The notes under the pieces are model-generated. The model worked only from the letters and a program-made list of their open reading frames with translations. It made no database searches and was not told where the DNA came from. 64,000 bases of DNA from Pseudomonas bubulae (lineage in GTDB: Bacteria > Pseudomonadota > Gammaproteobacteria > Pseudomonadales > Pseudomonadaceae), in NCBI RefSeq assembly GCF_900618535.1, contig NZ_UYJA01000006.1:186001-250000 (forward strand), given 5' to 3'. Position numbers and translations under genes: made by a program. Shown piece by piece: positions 15,341-24,389 of this stretch (positions are counted from its first letter, which is position 1; the number at the start of each line of letters is the position of its first letter).

Positions 15341-16692
15341 CGGGCTGGATTTCAGGCTGGCGCCTGCGCTCACGCAACACCATCGCTCGCTGGATTGCCT
15401 TGACCACCATTGTCGCGATGCTGACTGCGCTGGCATTCAATGCGTTGTTTACTCAGTTGGCGGGTGTTTGGGCCTATCCGCCACTGAGTGAAATCGGGCT
15501 GCTGGAAAAGATTTCCCTGACGACCAAAATGATCGAAGCTTCGCCGGCGCCACAGCGCCAACGTCTGGCTGCGGCAGCCACTGACAGCGCCCTGAGCATC
15601 AGTTGGCATGCCAGCCGTGCCGGCCTGGATTTGCCGCAGGTGGCCGAAGCGGCCAGTCGCACGGCCACGCCGCTGGCGCAGCGACTGTTCAATAGCCCAG
15701 AGCGACGCCTCGAAGCCTATCAGCCTGATGACTGGCCACAGCACAACGGGCATTACGCCCTGCTGGTGCAACTGGAGGATGGCTCATGGCTTATGTTCAG
15801 CATCGCATCGCGCAGCTGGGGCCTGGGCCAATGGCAGCGAAACCTGATTTTGATCCTGCTGGTGTTGTTGTCCACGGTGCTGGTCGCACTGATTGCCACG
15901 CGCCATCTGGCCAGGCCTTTGCAGCAGTTCGCCGAGGGCGCCCGGCGTTTTGGTGTCGATTTTCGTGCGCCGCCCATTGAGCCGGTTGGCCCTCGGGAGA
16001 TCCGACAGGCCATTCTTGCGTTCAACGCCATGCAGGCGCAGTTGCAACACTTCATAAAAGACCGTACCCAGATGCTCGCGGCCATTTCCCATGACTTGCG
16101 CACCCCGCTGACACGCATGCGACTGCGCGGTGAGTTTATTGACGACCCGGACCAACAACAGCGTCTGTTTCGCGATGTAGACGAGATGCAGGCCATGATC
16201 AACTCCAGCCTGGAGTTCTTTCGCGACGATGCCCGGCTGGAGCAGGCCACGCAATTTGACCTGGCAGGGTTGTTGCAAACCCTGATTGATGACTACCGCG
16301 ACCAGTCCATTGACATTGCCTTCAACGGTCCTGAGCACCTGGTGTATTTGGGCCGGCCGCTTGGCCTGAAACGGGTGATGACCAACCTGCTGGATAACGC
16401 TATCAAGTACGCAGGCGAGCCGGCCATCGAGCTGAGTCGGGACGATGAGCAGGTCACTGTTTTCGTTCTTGACCGGGGGCCGGGCATTCCTGTCCAAAGT
16501 CATGAGCAGGTGTTTGTGCCTTTTTATCGGCTTGAAGAATCGCGCAACAAAAGCACCGGCGGAGTGGGGCTCGGACTGTCGGCAGCCAGAGCGATTGTGC
16601 TGGAACACGGCGGCTCGCTAACCCTGAGCAACCGCACGGGTGGCGGGTTGGCGGTGAGGGTTGTGTTGCCGGTGCTCAAGGGGGCAGGGTGA
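15337..16692 (+). CDS. EnvZ-like sensor histidine kinase
   Basis: A 451-residue membrane sensor kinase. Two transmembrane segments (about 20-43 and 167-187) flank a periplasmic domain of some 120 residues. HAMP is at about 188-240, the H-box AAISHDLRTPLTRMR has H252 as phosphorylation site, and the N-box NLLDNAIKYA and G-boxes DRGPGIP and GVGLGL follow. The kinase core is complete. The signal sensed is not evident. It partners with the overlapping OmpR-type regulator. Confidence 0.9.
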   Translation: MTGWISGWRLRSRNTIARWIALTTIVAMLTALAFNALFTQLAGVWAYPPLSEIGLLEKISLTTKMIEASPAPQRQRLAAAATDSALSISWHASRAGLDLPQVAEAASRTATPLAQRLFNSPERRLEAYQPDDWPQHNGHYALLVQLEDGSWLMFSIASRSWGLGQWQRNLILILLVLLSTVLVALIATRHLARPLQQFAEGARRFGVDFRAPPIEPVGPREIRQAILAFNAMQAQLQHFIKDRTQMLAAISHDLRTPLTRMRLRGEFIDDPDQQQRLFRDVDEMQAMINSSLEFFRDDARLEQATQFDLAGLLQTLIDDYRDQSIDIAFNGPEHLVYLGRPLGLKRVMTNLLDNAIKYAGEPAIELSRDDEQVTVFVLDRGPGIPVQSHEQVFVPFYRLEESRNKSTGGVGLGLSAARAIVLEHGGSLTLSNRTGGGLAVRVVLPVLKGAG

Positions 16693-16705
16693 ATGATCTT
16701 CTGCA

Positions 16706-16732
16706 GAGAGTGCCGGGCACCCCGGCACTCTC
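16706..16732. terminator. Bidirectional terminator
   Basis: Perfect 12-bp stem, 16706-16717 with 16721-16732 and a CAC loop, in the 54-bp gap between the convergent kinase and MHS transporter genes. Confidence 0.8.
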
Positions 16733-16746
16733 AGCCTCTTGGCCCC

Positions 16747-18084
16747 TCAGACCGCAGCAACGGCTTGCGCCGCATTTTCGGGTGTCGCCACATCATGCAA
16801 GGAAATCCGTGAGGTCTCAGGCAATGCCAGGCCGCCAGCCAGGGCGAGCAGTGCAACTGCAATCAGATAAAACGCGGGCGACATATTGCTGCCGGTGGTG
16901 CTGATCAGCCATGTCGCCACCAGCGGTGCGGTGCCGCCAAAAAGGGTGTAAGCCATGTTGTAGGTGATGGCCGAAGCGGTATAGCGAGTGCGGGTCGGAA
17001 ACGTCTCCGAGAGCAAAGCTGCGGTCACCACGCCACACAACACCGCGCCAATTGCCAGCAGCATGACACCGACGATGGACGCTGCGAACCCGCCCGAGCT
17101 GGCCATCAGGAACGACGGATACACCGCGACCATCAGTAGAACGCACGCGGTCACCACGGTCGCCCGCCGCCCGACCCGGTCCGAATACAGCCCGGCCAGA
17201 GGGCAGATGGCGGCGGCGAAGAGCAGGGCGATCAGCGACACCAGCAAAGCGGTTGCCCGGCTCAAGCCGCCCGCGACCTGCAAGTAGGTCGCGAAGTAAG
17301 TGGTGAACATGTAGAAGGACAGTGCCGTCAGCGACACAAAGGCTCCCAGGCAGCAGATCGCCGCGCCATGGTTGCGCAAGGTGTCCTTGAGTGGGGAGTG
17401 GGCGACCGCATGCTCCTCCTTCACGGCCTGGAAGGCCGGGGTTTCATCCAGCTTCCAGCGCAAATAAAGCCCTACCAGGCCCAGTGGCGCAGCAATCAGG
17501 AACGGCAGGCGCCAGCCCCAACTGCCCATGCTTTCAGCGGATAACGAAGCCTCAAGGGCGTAGGCCACTACGGCCGCAGCGGCAAAAGCGGAAAATGTCG
17601 AAACCGGCACAAAGCTGCCGTACCAGGCTCTTTTATCGCTGGGGGCGTGCTCCATCAAATAGGCACAGGCCCCGGCGTATTCACCGCCTGCAGAAAAGCC
17701 CTGGGCGCAACGAATCAGGGTGAGCAGGATCGGCGCCATAACCCCGATTGCAGCATAAGTGGGCAATATTCCGATCAAGGTAGTGGCCCCGGCCATCAGC
17801 AAAATGGTCATGGCAAGGGTACGCTTGCGGCCTATCCTGTCCCCCAGCATGCCGAAAAAAATCCCGCCAAGGGGGCGAAAGGCAAAGGCCACCGCAAACA
17901 CAGCAAAGGTCTTGAGCAATGCGGCACTGGCATCGCCACTGGGGAAAAACTGCTGAGCGATGGTGGTGGCCAGAAAACCGTAGACGGCGAAGTCGAACCA
18001 TTCGACGAAATTACCGATGGCGGCGGCGACAATCACTTTTCTCAGCGTTTCAGGGCTGACCTGCTCTATGGATACGCTTGTCAT
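16747..18084 (-). CDS. MHS-family MFS transporter
   Basis: A 445-residue major facilitator with twelve predicted membrane segments, of the metabolite:H+ symporter (MHS; ProP/KgtP/ShiA) family. Typical motifs are GNFVEWFDFAVYGF in TM1 and GDRIGRKRTLAMTI in the loop between TM2 and TM3, with RCAQGFSAGGEYAGA in TM4. The second loop motif DRVGRR is present near residue 300. Substrates in the family include proline, betaine and dicarboxylates; none can be chosen here. It is monocistronic. Confidence 0.9.
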   Translation of the reverse strand: MTSVSIEQVSPETLRKVIVAAAIGNFVEWFDFAVYGFLATTIAQQFFPSGDASAALLKTFAVFAVAFAFRPLGGIFFGMLGDRIGRKRTLAMTILLMAGATTLIGILPTYAAIGVMAPILLTLIRCAQGFSAGGEYAGACAYLMEHAPSDKRAWYGSFVPVSTFSAFAAAAVVAYALEASLSAESMGSWGWRLPFLIAAPLGLVGLYLRWKLDETPAFQAVKEEHAVAHSPLKDTLRNHGAAICCLGAFVSLTALSFYMFTTYFATYLQVAGGLSRATALLVSLIALLFAAAICPLAGLYSDRVGRRATVVTACVLLMVAVYPSFLMASSGGFAASIVGVMLLAIGAVLCGVVTAALLSETFPTRTRYTASAITYNMAYTLFGGTAPLVATWLISTTGSNMSPAFYLIAVALLALAGGLALPETSRISLHDVATPENAAQAVAAV

Positions 18085-18209
18085 GCTGCACCTCGACCTG
18101 TCCTCAGTAAGGAGTGATTATCGAGGCAGCGGCTGAAACGATTCGCTCTAAAAGTGTCATCGGCATAGTCAGTACCGACTTCTCAGAGGTCAAGCACGGG
18201 GGCTACAGG

Positions 18210-19106
18210 CTACCGGGCGAACTTTTTGGCCCCGGCAACGCACAGGATCACCGCCGCTGTAACACCAAACATGCCCATGCTGACAGTCTCGTGCAGCAAG
18301 GTGGCAGCCAGTGCCAGGCCAAAAAATGGTTGCAGCAGCTGCAACTGCCCAACGGCGGCAATCCCGCCCTGGGCCAGCCCCCGGTACCAGAATACAAAGC
18401 CTATCAGCATGCTGAAGATCGAGATGTAAGCCAGGCCGAGCCAGGCAGGTACGCTAATGCCTTTGAACGAAGCGGGGGCCCACAACCATGCCAGCGGAGC
18501 CATCAATGGCAGTGACAGCACCAGTGCCCATGAAATGACCTGCCAGCCGCCCAGCGTACGCGACAACCTGGCCCCTTCGGCATAGCCAAGACCGCAGATC
18601 AATACAGCCAGAAGCATCAGGATGTCACCCTCGGGCGCTGCGCTCAGGCCCTGCGCCAGGGCATAGGCCACGACGCACGCGCTGCCCAGGATCGAGAACA
18701 GCCAGAACGCTGGCCGTGGCCTTTCACCCCCGCGCACCACGGCGAAAATGGCGGTAGACAGCGGCAGCAGGCCAAGGAAGACAATGGTGTGGGCCGATGT
18801 CACATGCTGCAAAGCCAGCGCGGTCAGCAGCGGAAACCCCACCACCACCCCGGTTGCCACCAGCAGCAGGGGCACCAGCTGGTTGCGCTGCGGCCGCCGG
18901 GCCTTGAACAACCCGAGCATGGCCAGGGCCAGTACCCCGGCAATACTGGCGCGGGCCAGGGTGAGGAACACGGGATCGAACTCCAGCACCGCCACCTTGG
19001 TTGCGGGCAATGAGGCGCTGAAAATGACCACGCCGATAAAGCCGTTGATCCAGCCGCTGAGGTTTTTTTCGGTGGTGGGGTGTTGCAGGTGGGAAGTACG
19101 TTCCAT
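18210..19106 (-). CDS. EamA/DMT-superfamily exporter
   Basis: A 298-residue membrane protein with ten hydrophobic segments forming two EamA repeats, the drug/metabolite transporter superfamily. The first repeat has SASLPATKVAVLEFDP (about 32-47), the second GFVFWYRGLAQGG (near 240). It is divergent, with only 61 bp between starts, from a MocR-type regulator-aminotransferase that most likely controls it, a common arrangement for amino-acid or vitamin B6-linked exporters. Substrate unknown. Confidence 0.9.
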   Translation of the reverse strand: MERTSHLQHPTTEKNLSGWINGFIGVVIFSASLPATKVAVLEFDPVFLTLARASIAGVLALAMLGLFKARRPQRNQLVPLLLVATGVVVGFPLLTALALQHVTSAHTIVFLGLLPLSTAIFAVVRGGERPRPAFWLFSILGSACVVAYALAQGLSAAPEGDILMLLAVLICGLGYAEGARLSRTLGGWQVISWALVLSLPLMAPLAWLWAPASFKGISVPAWLGLAYISIFSMLIGFVFWYRGLAQGGIAAVGQLQLLQPFFGLALAATLLHETVSMGMFGVTAAVILCVAGAKKFAR

Positions 19107-19167
19107 CGAGTCTCAGGCTCCAGGCTAATCGCGGCTTGCATTCAATGCATCCTAGGGCTGATGATTA

Positions 19168-20535
19168 ATGACAATCAAAAAATTGTCATGGATACAAAGC
19201 CCGATGCCCCGTTCCCGCTACAAGCTGCTGGTAGACGCGTTTGCCGACGATATCCGCTCAGGCCGTTTGCCGCCGGGCACGCGTTTGCCTACCCATCGCC
19301 AGCTCGCAGCCAGCGAAGGGCTGGCGCTGGTCACGGCCAGTCGCGTGTATGCCGAGCTTGAGGCCATGGGGCTGGTCAGTGGCGAAACCGGGCGTGGCAC
19401 TTTTGTCCGGGAAACCTCGCTACCACCAGGCCACGGTATAGACCAGCCCGACGTGATCGCGGGGATGCTGGATCTCAATTACAACTATCCCTCCTTGCCG
19501 GGCCAGGCCGAACTGTTGCGTACTGCGCTGCGGCAGTTGGCGTTGTCTGGCGATCTGGAATCGTTGTTGCGCTACCAGCCCCATGGCGGGCGCCTGCATG
19601 AGCGCGCCTCGGTCGCGAGGCACCTGGGCAGGAGCGGGTTGAATGTGCCCGCCGAACAGGTGTTGATCGTCAACGGCGCACAACACGGGTTGAGCGTGGT
19701 GCTGATGGCACTGCTCCAGCCTGGTGACGTGATCGCGGTGGACGCCTTGACCTACCCGGGTTTCAAGGCACTGGCGCTGGCCCTGCACCTTGAATTGCTG
19801 CCCATCCCGAGCACGGAAAGCGGGCCGGATCTGGATGCCCTCGCCAGTCTGTGTCGCCGTCGCTCTGTGCGTGCTGTCTACAGCATGCCGACGTTGCACA
19901 ATCCGTTGGGGTGGGTGATGAGCCTGGAGCAGCGCCAACACTTGGTCGCGATCGCCCGGGCACATGATCTGCATATCATCGAAGATGCGGCCTACGCTTT
20001 TCTGGTCGATAACCCGCCGACGTCTTTGGCTGACTTGGCGCCGGAAAGAACCGTTTACGTGTCTGGGTTTTCCAAAAGTGTCGCAGCGGGTTTACGCGTG
20101 GGCTTTATCGTCGCGCCCGCAGAAAAGGTCAGTGTCCTTGAGCGTATAATCCGAGTGACTGCCTGGAATGCTCCCGGTGTGATGACCGCTATCACCAGTG
20201 CCTGGCTCGACGATGGCACCGTGACCCGGCTGGAGTCGCAAAAGCGCAAAGACGCACAGGCAAGGCAGCTCATTGCTGATGAGCAGTTGGCGGGGTTGCA
20301 CAGGATCCGCCATCCTTCGTCCTACTTTGTCTGGTTGCCTCTGTCAGAGGACGCCCGGGCGGACCAGGTTGTTGCGGCGTTGGCGCGTGAGCAGGTCTCG
20401 GTGTCGACCGCGCAGCCCTTTGCAACTTCGGCCCATGTGCCCCATGCGATAAGGCTGGCGCTGGGCTCGGTGGGCATGACGGCCCTGCGTGAGGGCCTGG
20501 CGAAAGTGAAGTGGGTGGTTCAGGCCCATGCCTAG
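19168..20535 (+). CDS. MocR-type GntR/aminotransferase regulator
   Basis: A 455-residue MocR/PdxR-like regulator. The N-terminal GntR winged helix covers about residues 17-82 (SGRLPPGTRLPTHRQLA), followed by a fold-type I aminotransferase domain to the end. The PLP-binding Lys is K303 in VSGFSKSVAAGLRVGF, and D273 in IIEDAAYAF should contact the pyridine nitrogen. NPLGW is the family's substrate-loop motif. These proteins act as PLP- or amino-acid-responsive regulators of a divergent gene, here the EamA exporter. An alternative start is the ATG at residue 13. Confidence 0.9.
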   Translation: MTIKKLSWIQSPMPRSRYKLLVDAFADDIRSGRLPPGTRLPTHRQLAASEGLALVTASRVYAELEAMGLVSGETGRGTFVRETSLPPGHGIDQPDVIAGMLDLNYNYPSLPGQAELLRTALRQLALSGDLESLLRYQPHGGRLHERASVARHLGRSGLNVPAEQVLIVNGAQHGLSVVLMALLQPGDVIAVDALTYPGFKALALALHLELLPIPSTESGPDLDALASLCRRRSVRAVYSMPTLHNPLGWVMSLEQRQHLVAIARAHDLHIIEDAAYAFLVDNPPTSLADLAPERTVYVSGFSKSVAAGLRVGFIVAPAEKVSVLERIIRVTAWNAPGVMTAITSAWLDDGTVTRLESQKRKDAQARQLIADEQLAGLHRIRHPSSYFVWLPLSEDARADQVVAALAREQVSVSTAQPFATSAHVPHAIRLALGSVGMTALREGLAKVKWVVQAHA

Positions 20536-20547
20536 GGGTGGCCGTAC

Positions 20548-20985
20548 TCAGGCCATGGGCGGCAACCGGCGTTTGACCGGGCTTTTTTTGATGATCGACG
20601 TATTGGTTTCGGCGTAGGCATTGAGGCCATCAAGCAGGCTGTCCAATTGCTCGATTGAACGCACATGCAGACGGGCAATAAAACAGTCATCGCCCGTCAC
20701 CTTGTCGCACTCGGTGAACTGGGGGATGTTCTGGATCTGGCGCTCCACTTCCTGCAACTGCCCCGGTAGCGGTCGAATGCGGATGATGGCCTGGAGTTGA
20801 TAGCCAAAGGCTTTGGGATCGACTTCCACGGTGTAACCCTTGATCACTTCGCGCTCTTCGAGCTTGCGAATGCGCTCGGCGACGCTGGGTGACGACAGGC
20901 CGCTGAGGCTGGCCAGTGTTTTCAGGGAGCTGCGTGAGTCTTGCATCAGTGCGCTGATCAACAGCTGATCTATCTCGTCGCTCAT
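20548..20985 (-). CDS. Lrp/AsnC-family regulator
   Basis: A 145-residue Lrp/AsnC protein. The N-terminal helix-turn-helix lies at about residues 5-60 (SSLKTLASLSGLSSPSVAERIRKL) and a RAM ligand-binding domain spans about 65-140, with VTGDDCFIARLHV matching the usual GDxDxxL region. It is divergent from an EamA exporter gene whose start is 130 bp away, and probably regulates it in response to an amino acid. An inverted repeat in the gap is a likely binding site. Confidence 0.92.
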   Translation of the reverse strand: MSDEIDQLLISALMQDSRSSLKTLASLSGLSSPSVAERIRKLEEREVIKGYTVEVDPKAFGYQLQAIIRIRPLPGQLQEVERQIQNIPQFTECDKVTGDDCFIARLHVRSIEQLDSLLDGLNAYAETNTSIIKKSPVKRRLPPMA

Positions 20986-21013
20986 CTTTGCTCCTTAGGC
21001 CAAATTGGCAGAA

Positions 21014-21032
21014 TGCCTTAACACTAAAGGCA
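21014..21032. promoter_or_regulatory. Candidate operator of the Lrp-type regulator
   Basis: TGCCTT (21014-21019) and AAGGCA (21027-21032) form a perfect inverted repeat with a 7-bp spacer in the gap between the divergent Lrp and EamA genes; a further TTGCCTT lies at 21043-21049. Function is inferred. Confidence 0.5.
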
Positions 21033-21115
21033 AAAATGACGAATTGCCTTTTCTGGATTATGGCGCTGCATGAATCGCGATTGCCATACTGTTTCCTACT
21101 TTGAGGGAGGCAAAT

Positions 21116-22012
21116 ATGGACAAAACCACGCAACGCGGTTCGCTGGAAATGGTCGCTGCCATGCTTATCTCCGGCACCATTGGCTGGCTTGTCCTGCTAA
21201 GCGGGCAAGCAGTGCTGGATGTGGTGTTCTGGCGCTGTGTGTTTGGCGCGGTGACGTTGCTGCTGATCTGTGCGCGGATGGGTTTTTTACGCCGCGGTCT
21301 GCTGAACCGCACTACCTTTGCGCTGGTTGTTTTGAGCGGCGTGGCCATCGTTGCCAACTGGGTGTTGTTGTTCGCGTCCTACTCCAGGGCCTCAATCGCC
21401 ATTGGTACGGCGGTCTACAACGTTCAGCCGTTTATCCTGCTCGGTCTGGCAGCGTTGTTCCTGGGTGAAAGAATAACCCTGCACAAACTGGCCTGGCTGG
21501 CGGTGTCGTTTGTGGGCATGTTGGCGATCGTCAGCGCCCACCACGGGCAAGGGGAGAGCGGCAGTGAGTACTTGCTGGGGATTGCCCTGGCGCTGAGTGC
21601 GGCCTTGATGTACGCCGTGGCCGTGCTGATCATCAAACGCCTGCGCGGGATCCCCCCGCACCTGATCGCGCTGATCCAGGTCAGCACCGGCGCACTGCTG
21701 CTGGCACCCCTGGCCAACGTCACTGAGCTGCCTGCTGGCGCACAGGCGTGGGGCGCCTTACTGACGCTTGGCGTAGTCCATACCGGCTTGATGTATGTAC
21801 TGCTCTACGGAGCAATCCAGAAACTGCCCACGGCATTGATCGGAGCACTGAGCTTTATCTACCCCATTGCCGCGATATTTGTGGACTGGTTTGCCTTTGG
21901 CCATCGCCTGGAACCGCTGCAATGGGTGGGTGTGGCGGCGATTTTAATCGCGGCAGCCGGGATTCAGCTGGGGTGGCGGGTGGGAGGGCGGCGGGTAGTG
22001 AGTGGAGGATAA
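21116..22012 (+). CDS. EamA/DMT-superfamily exporter
   Basis: A 298-residue ten-helix EamA transporter. Start at the ATG at 21116, which has GGGAGG 6 bases upstream. Recognisable blocks are VLDVVFWRCVFGAV, SRASIAIGTAVYNVQP (end of repeat 1) and LIGALSFIYPIAAIFVDW (repeat 2). Paired with the divergent Lrp-type regulator, it is probably an amino-acid or metabolite exporter induced by its substrate. It is about as long as the first EamA protein in this window but is not closely similar to it. Confidence 0.9.
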   Translation: MDKTTQRGSLEMVAAMLISGTIGWLVLLSGQAVLDVVFWRCVFGAVTLLLICARMGFLRRGLLNRTTFALVVLSGVAIVANWVLLFASYSRASIAIGTAVYNVQPFILLGLAALFLGERITLHKLAWLAVSFVGMLAIVSAHHGQGESGSEYLLGIALALSAALMYAVAVLIIKRLRGIPPHLIALIQVSTGALLLAPLANVTELPAGAQAWGALLTLGVVHTGLMYVLLYGAIQKLPTALIGALSFIYPIAAIFVDWFAFGHRLEPLQWVGVAAILIAAAGIQLGWRVGGRRVVSGG

Positions 22013-22022
22013 TGGCTGTTTA

Positions 22023-22063
22023 AATGCACTTGGTCACGGTGAGCGTTCATGGCCAAGTGCATT
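22023..22063. repeat. Long inverted repeat between convergent genes
   Basis: AATGCACTTGG (22023-22033) is an exact inverted match of CCAAGTGCATT (22053-22063), with a 19-nt loop. It may terminate both convergent transcripts, though there is no T-run. Confidence 0.5.
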
Positions 22064-22075
22064 GATGGGCCTGGC

Positions 22076-22567
22076 TTAAATCCCCGACCGACTCATCGGG
22101 CTGATCATGCGCACGCCCAGACTCAGTGCCTGGGTTACCAGCGCTCTCATATCGGCGGTGTTTTCGTTGTTGACGCACTGCGCCAGTTTTTCGCCCAGGG
22201 TCGGCGCAGTGTCGGTGCCTTCCGGGTAAGCGCGCAGGATCAGCAGCCCGCTGTTGGTCAGAACCACTTCGTAAAAGGCTACGCCCGACATGCCGTCGAA
22301 GTGGATGTAGCCAATATCCGCCAGCCATTTGACCGTGGCCAGGAACAGGTTCTCTTCTTTTTCCAGCGCCTCGCGGTTGCTGTCCGCCAGGCCTTTGTAG
22401 TCGATAAAGCGCTCGGCAGTCAGGGTGATGGGCAAGGGGAAGTTACGGTACAGGTGGCCCAGGATCAAACCGGCATAGCAGTCGAACAATTCGATATTGT
22501 TGGACGGCAAGGTGTTGATCGAGTGAACGTTTTTTTCTGTGAGGTGACCGGCTAATCCTTTGAACAT
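22076..22567 (-). CDS. Hypothetical protein
   Basis: A 163-residue soluble protein starting MFKGLAGHLTEK at the ATG at 22567, with GAGG 5 bases upstream; an upstream in-frame extension looks non-coding. It has a central LTAERFIDYKGL block and a helix-rich middle (NREALEKEENLFLATVKWL). I do not recognise a named domain, although its composition is that of a normal Pseudomonas core gene. It sits between an exporter and an ABC import operon on the opposite strand; no functional link is evident. Confidence 0.7.
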   Translation of the reverse strand: MFKGLAGHLTEKNVHSINTLPSNNIELFDCYAGLILGHLYRNFPLPITLTAERFIDYKGLADSNREALEKEENLFLATVKWLADIGYIHFDGMSGVAFYEVVLTNSGLLILRAYPEGTDTAPTLGEKLAQCVNNENTADMRALVTQALSLGVRMISPMSRSGI

Positions 22568-22808
22568 GCGAACCTCTGTCAGCTGTGTCTGTATGGCGTG
22601 ACTGAATAAGCGTACCCATTGGTATAGCACAGTCATGCCCGGGGAACCTGACCTGTGGCAATTGTTACAAGGTAAGACGTATCGCCTGGAAAACCCCTAA
22701 AAAATCAGATGCATAACTGGCTATTTAAAATCAGCCTGCTATTACTGTGGGGCGCGATAACCTGCGTACGGCCCGTTTGGGCGAGGCCATTTCATATCAG
22801 GAGGATAG

Positions 22809-24389
22809 ATGTCAAAACCCGCATGGATGCGTAACACCCTGGTGGCTGCGGCCTTGTTGAGTGTGTTGGCAGCGCCTGTTGTCTCAGCGCAGGATCGCAC
22901 CCTGCAACTGGCCATTGGTGATGAGCCGACCGAAGGCTTTGATCCAATGCTGGGCTGGAGCCACGGCAGTTATCTGCTGTTGCACAGCCCTTTGCTCAAG
23001 CAAAACGAAGATTTGTCCTGGAGCGGTTTTCTCCTCAGCGATTATCAGGCCAGCGCGGATGGCAAGACCTGGACCCTCAAGCTCAAGCCCGACCTCAAGT
23101 TCTCCGACGGTTCGCCACTGACCGCCAAGGACGTGGCTTACACCTACAACAATGCGGCGGCCAGTGGTGGCAAGGTCGATATGGGCAACTTCCTCAAGGC
23201 CGAGGCGGTTGATCCGCTCACGGTGCGTATTGAGCTCAAGGCGCCGCAAAGCACGTTCGTCAATGTGCTCGGTTCGCTGGGGATTGTCTCGGCAGACCAA
23301 TACGACGCCAAAACCTACGCGCAAAAGCCGATTGGCGCCGGGCCTTATCGGTTGGTCAGCTACCAGCCGGGTCAGCAGTTGATCGTTGAGGCCAACCCGT
23401 ACTACGCAGGGCAGAAGAACGATTTCAACAAACTGGTGTTTGTGTTCCTGGATGAAGACAGCGCTTTCGCTGCCGCCCAAAGCAAGCAGCTGGGTATTGT
23501 GCGCATCGCCCCTGCGCTGGCCGTGACGCCTGCCGCGGGCATGAAACTGTGGGTTCGCCCCAGTGTGGAAAACCGTGGCATCGTGATGCCAACCCTCGCG
23601 TCCGGTAAAAAAGATGCCCAGGGCTACCCGATTGGCAATGATGTGACGGCTGATGTGGCCATCCGCAAAGCCATCAACTACGCCATCAATCGCCAACTGC
23701 TTGCCGATCAGATTCTCGAAGGCCACGCGATCCCGGCCTACACCGGCGTGCAGGGTTTACCGTGGGATAACCCGGATGCGCTGTTCAAGGATGGCGATAC
23801 CGACAAAGCCCGGCAGATACTGGAAGACGCAGGCTGGATTGAAAACGCCCATGGCATCCGTGAAAAAAACGGCCTGCCGGCCAAAATCACCCTGTGGTAC
23901 GCCAGTGGCGATGCCACTCGCCGGGATCTGGCCCAGGCCGTGCGCTCAATGCTCAAGCCCGTGGGCATCGACGTAGACCTGAAGTCCGGCAGTTGGGAAA
24001 CCGTTGAGCGCAACATGCACGCCAACCCGACCCTGTTTGGCTGGGGCAGCCTCGACCCGATGGAGCTTTACCATCACTACAGCAGCAAGGCGGCAGGCGT
24101 GGAATACTACAACCCCGGTTATTACCAGAACCCGGTTGTCGATCAGCATCTGCAGCAAGCCCTCGATGCGCCGACCTGGCAGCAGGCGGTGCCGTTCTGG
24201 CAGCAAGTGGAGTGGGACGGCAAAACCGGCGTCGGCGTTAAAGGAGATGCCGCCTGGGCCTGGTTGCTCAATGTTCAGCACACTTACCTCACCGATGAGT
24301 GCATCGATCTGGGTAAGGGCGCCCCGGAAATCCACGGTTCCTGGTCGCTGCTCAACAGCGTTGATCACTGGAAGTGGACCTGCCGGTGA
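22809..24389 (+). CDS. Nik/Dpp-type ABC transporter substrate-binding protein
   Basis: A 526-residue SBP family 5 binding protein with a signal peptide (cleavage after about A27, VSA/QD). The LKPDLKFSDGSPLTAKDVAYTY block and the PIGAGPYRLVSYQPG block are typical. It heads a five-gene importer operon whose reading frames overlap throughout. The family includes nickel (NikA), metallophore and oligopeptide binders; the sequence does not tell which. An AGGAGG-type site (AGGAGGATAG) precedes the ATG. Confidence 0.9.
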   Translation: MSKPAWMRNTLVAAALLSVLAAPVVSAQDRTLQLAIGDEPTEGFDPMLGWSHGSYLLLHSPLLKQNEDLSWSGFLLSDYQASADGKTWTLKLKPDLKFSDGSPLTAKDVAYTYNNAAASGGKVDMGNFLKAEAVDPLTVRIELKAPQSTFVNVLGSLGIVSADQYDAKTYAQKPIGAGPYRLVSYQPGQQLIVEANPYYAGQKNDFNKLVFVFLDEDSAFAAAQSKQLGIVRIAPALAVTPAAGMKLWVRPSVENRGIVMPTLASGKKDAQGYPIGNDVTADVAIRKAINYAINRQLLADQILEGHAIPAYTGVQGLPWDNPDALFKDGDTDKARQILEDAGWIENAHGIREKNGLPAKITLWYASGDATRRDLAQAVRSMLKPVGIDVDLKSGSWETVERNMHANPTLFGWGSLDPMELYHHYSSKAAGVEYYNPGYYQNPVVDQHLQQALDAPTWQQAVPFWQQVEWDGKTGVGVKGDAAWAWLLNVQHTYLTDECIDLGKGAPEIHGSWSLLNSVDHWKWTCR

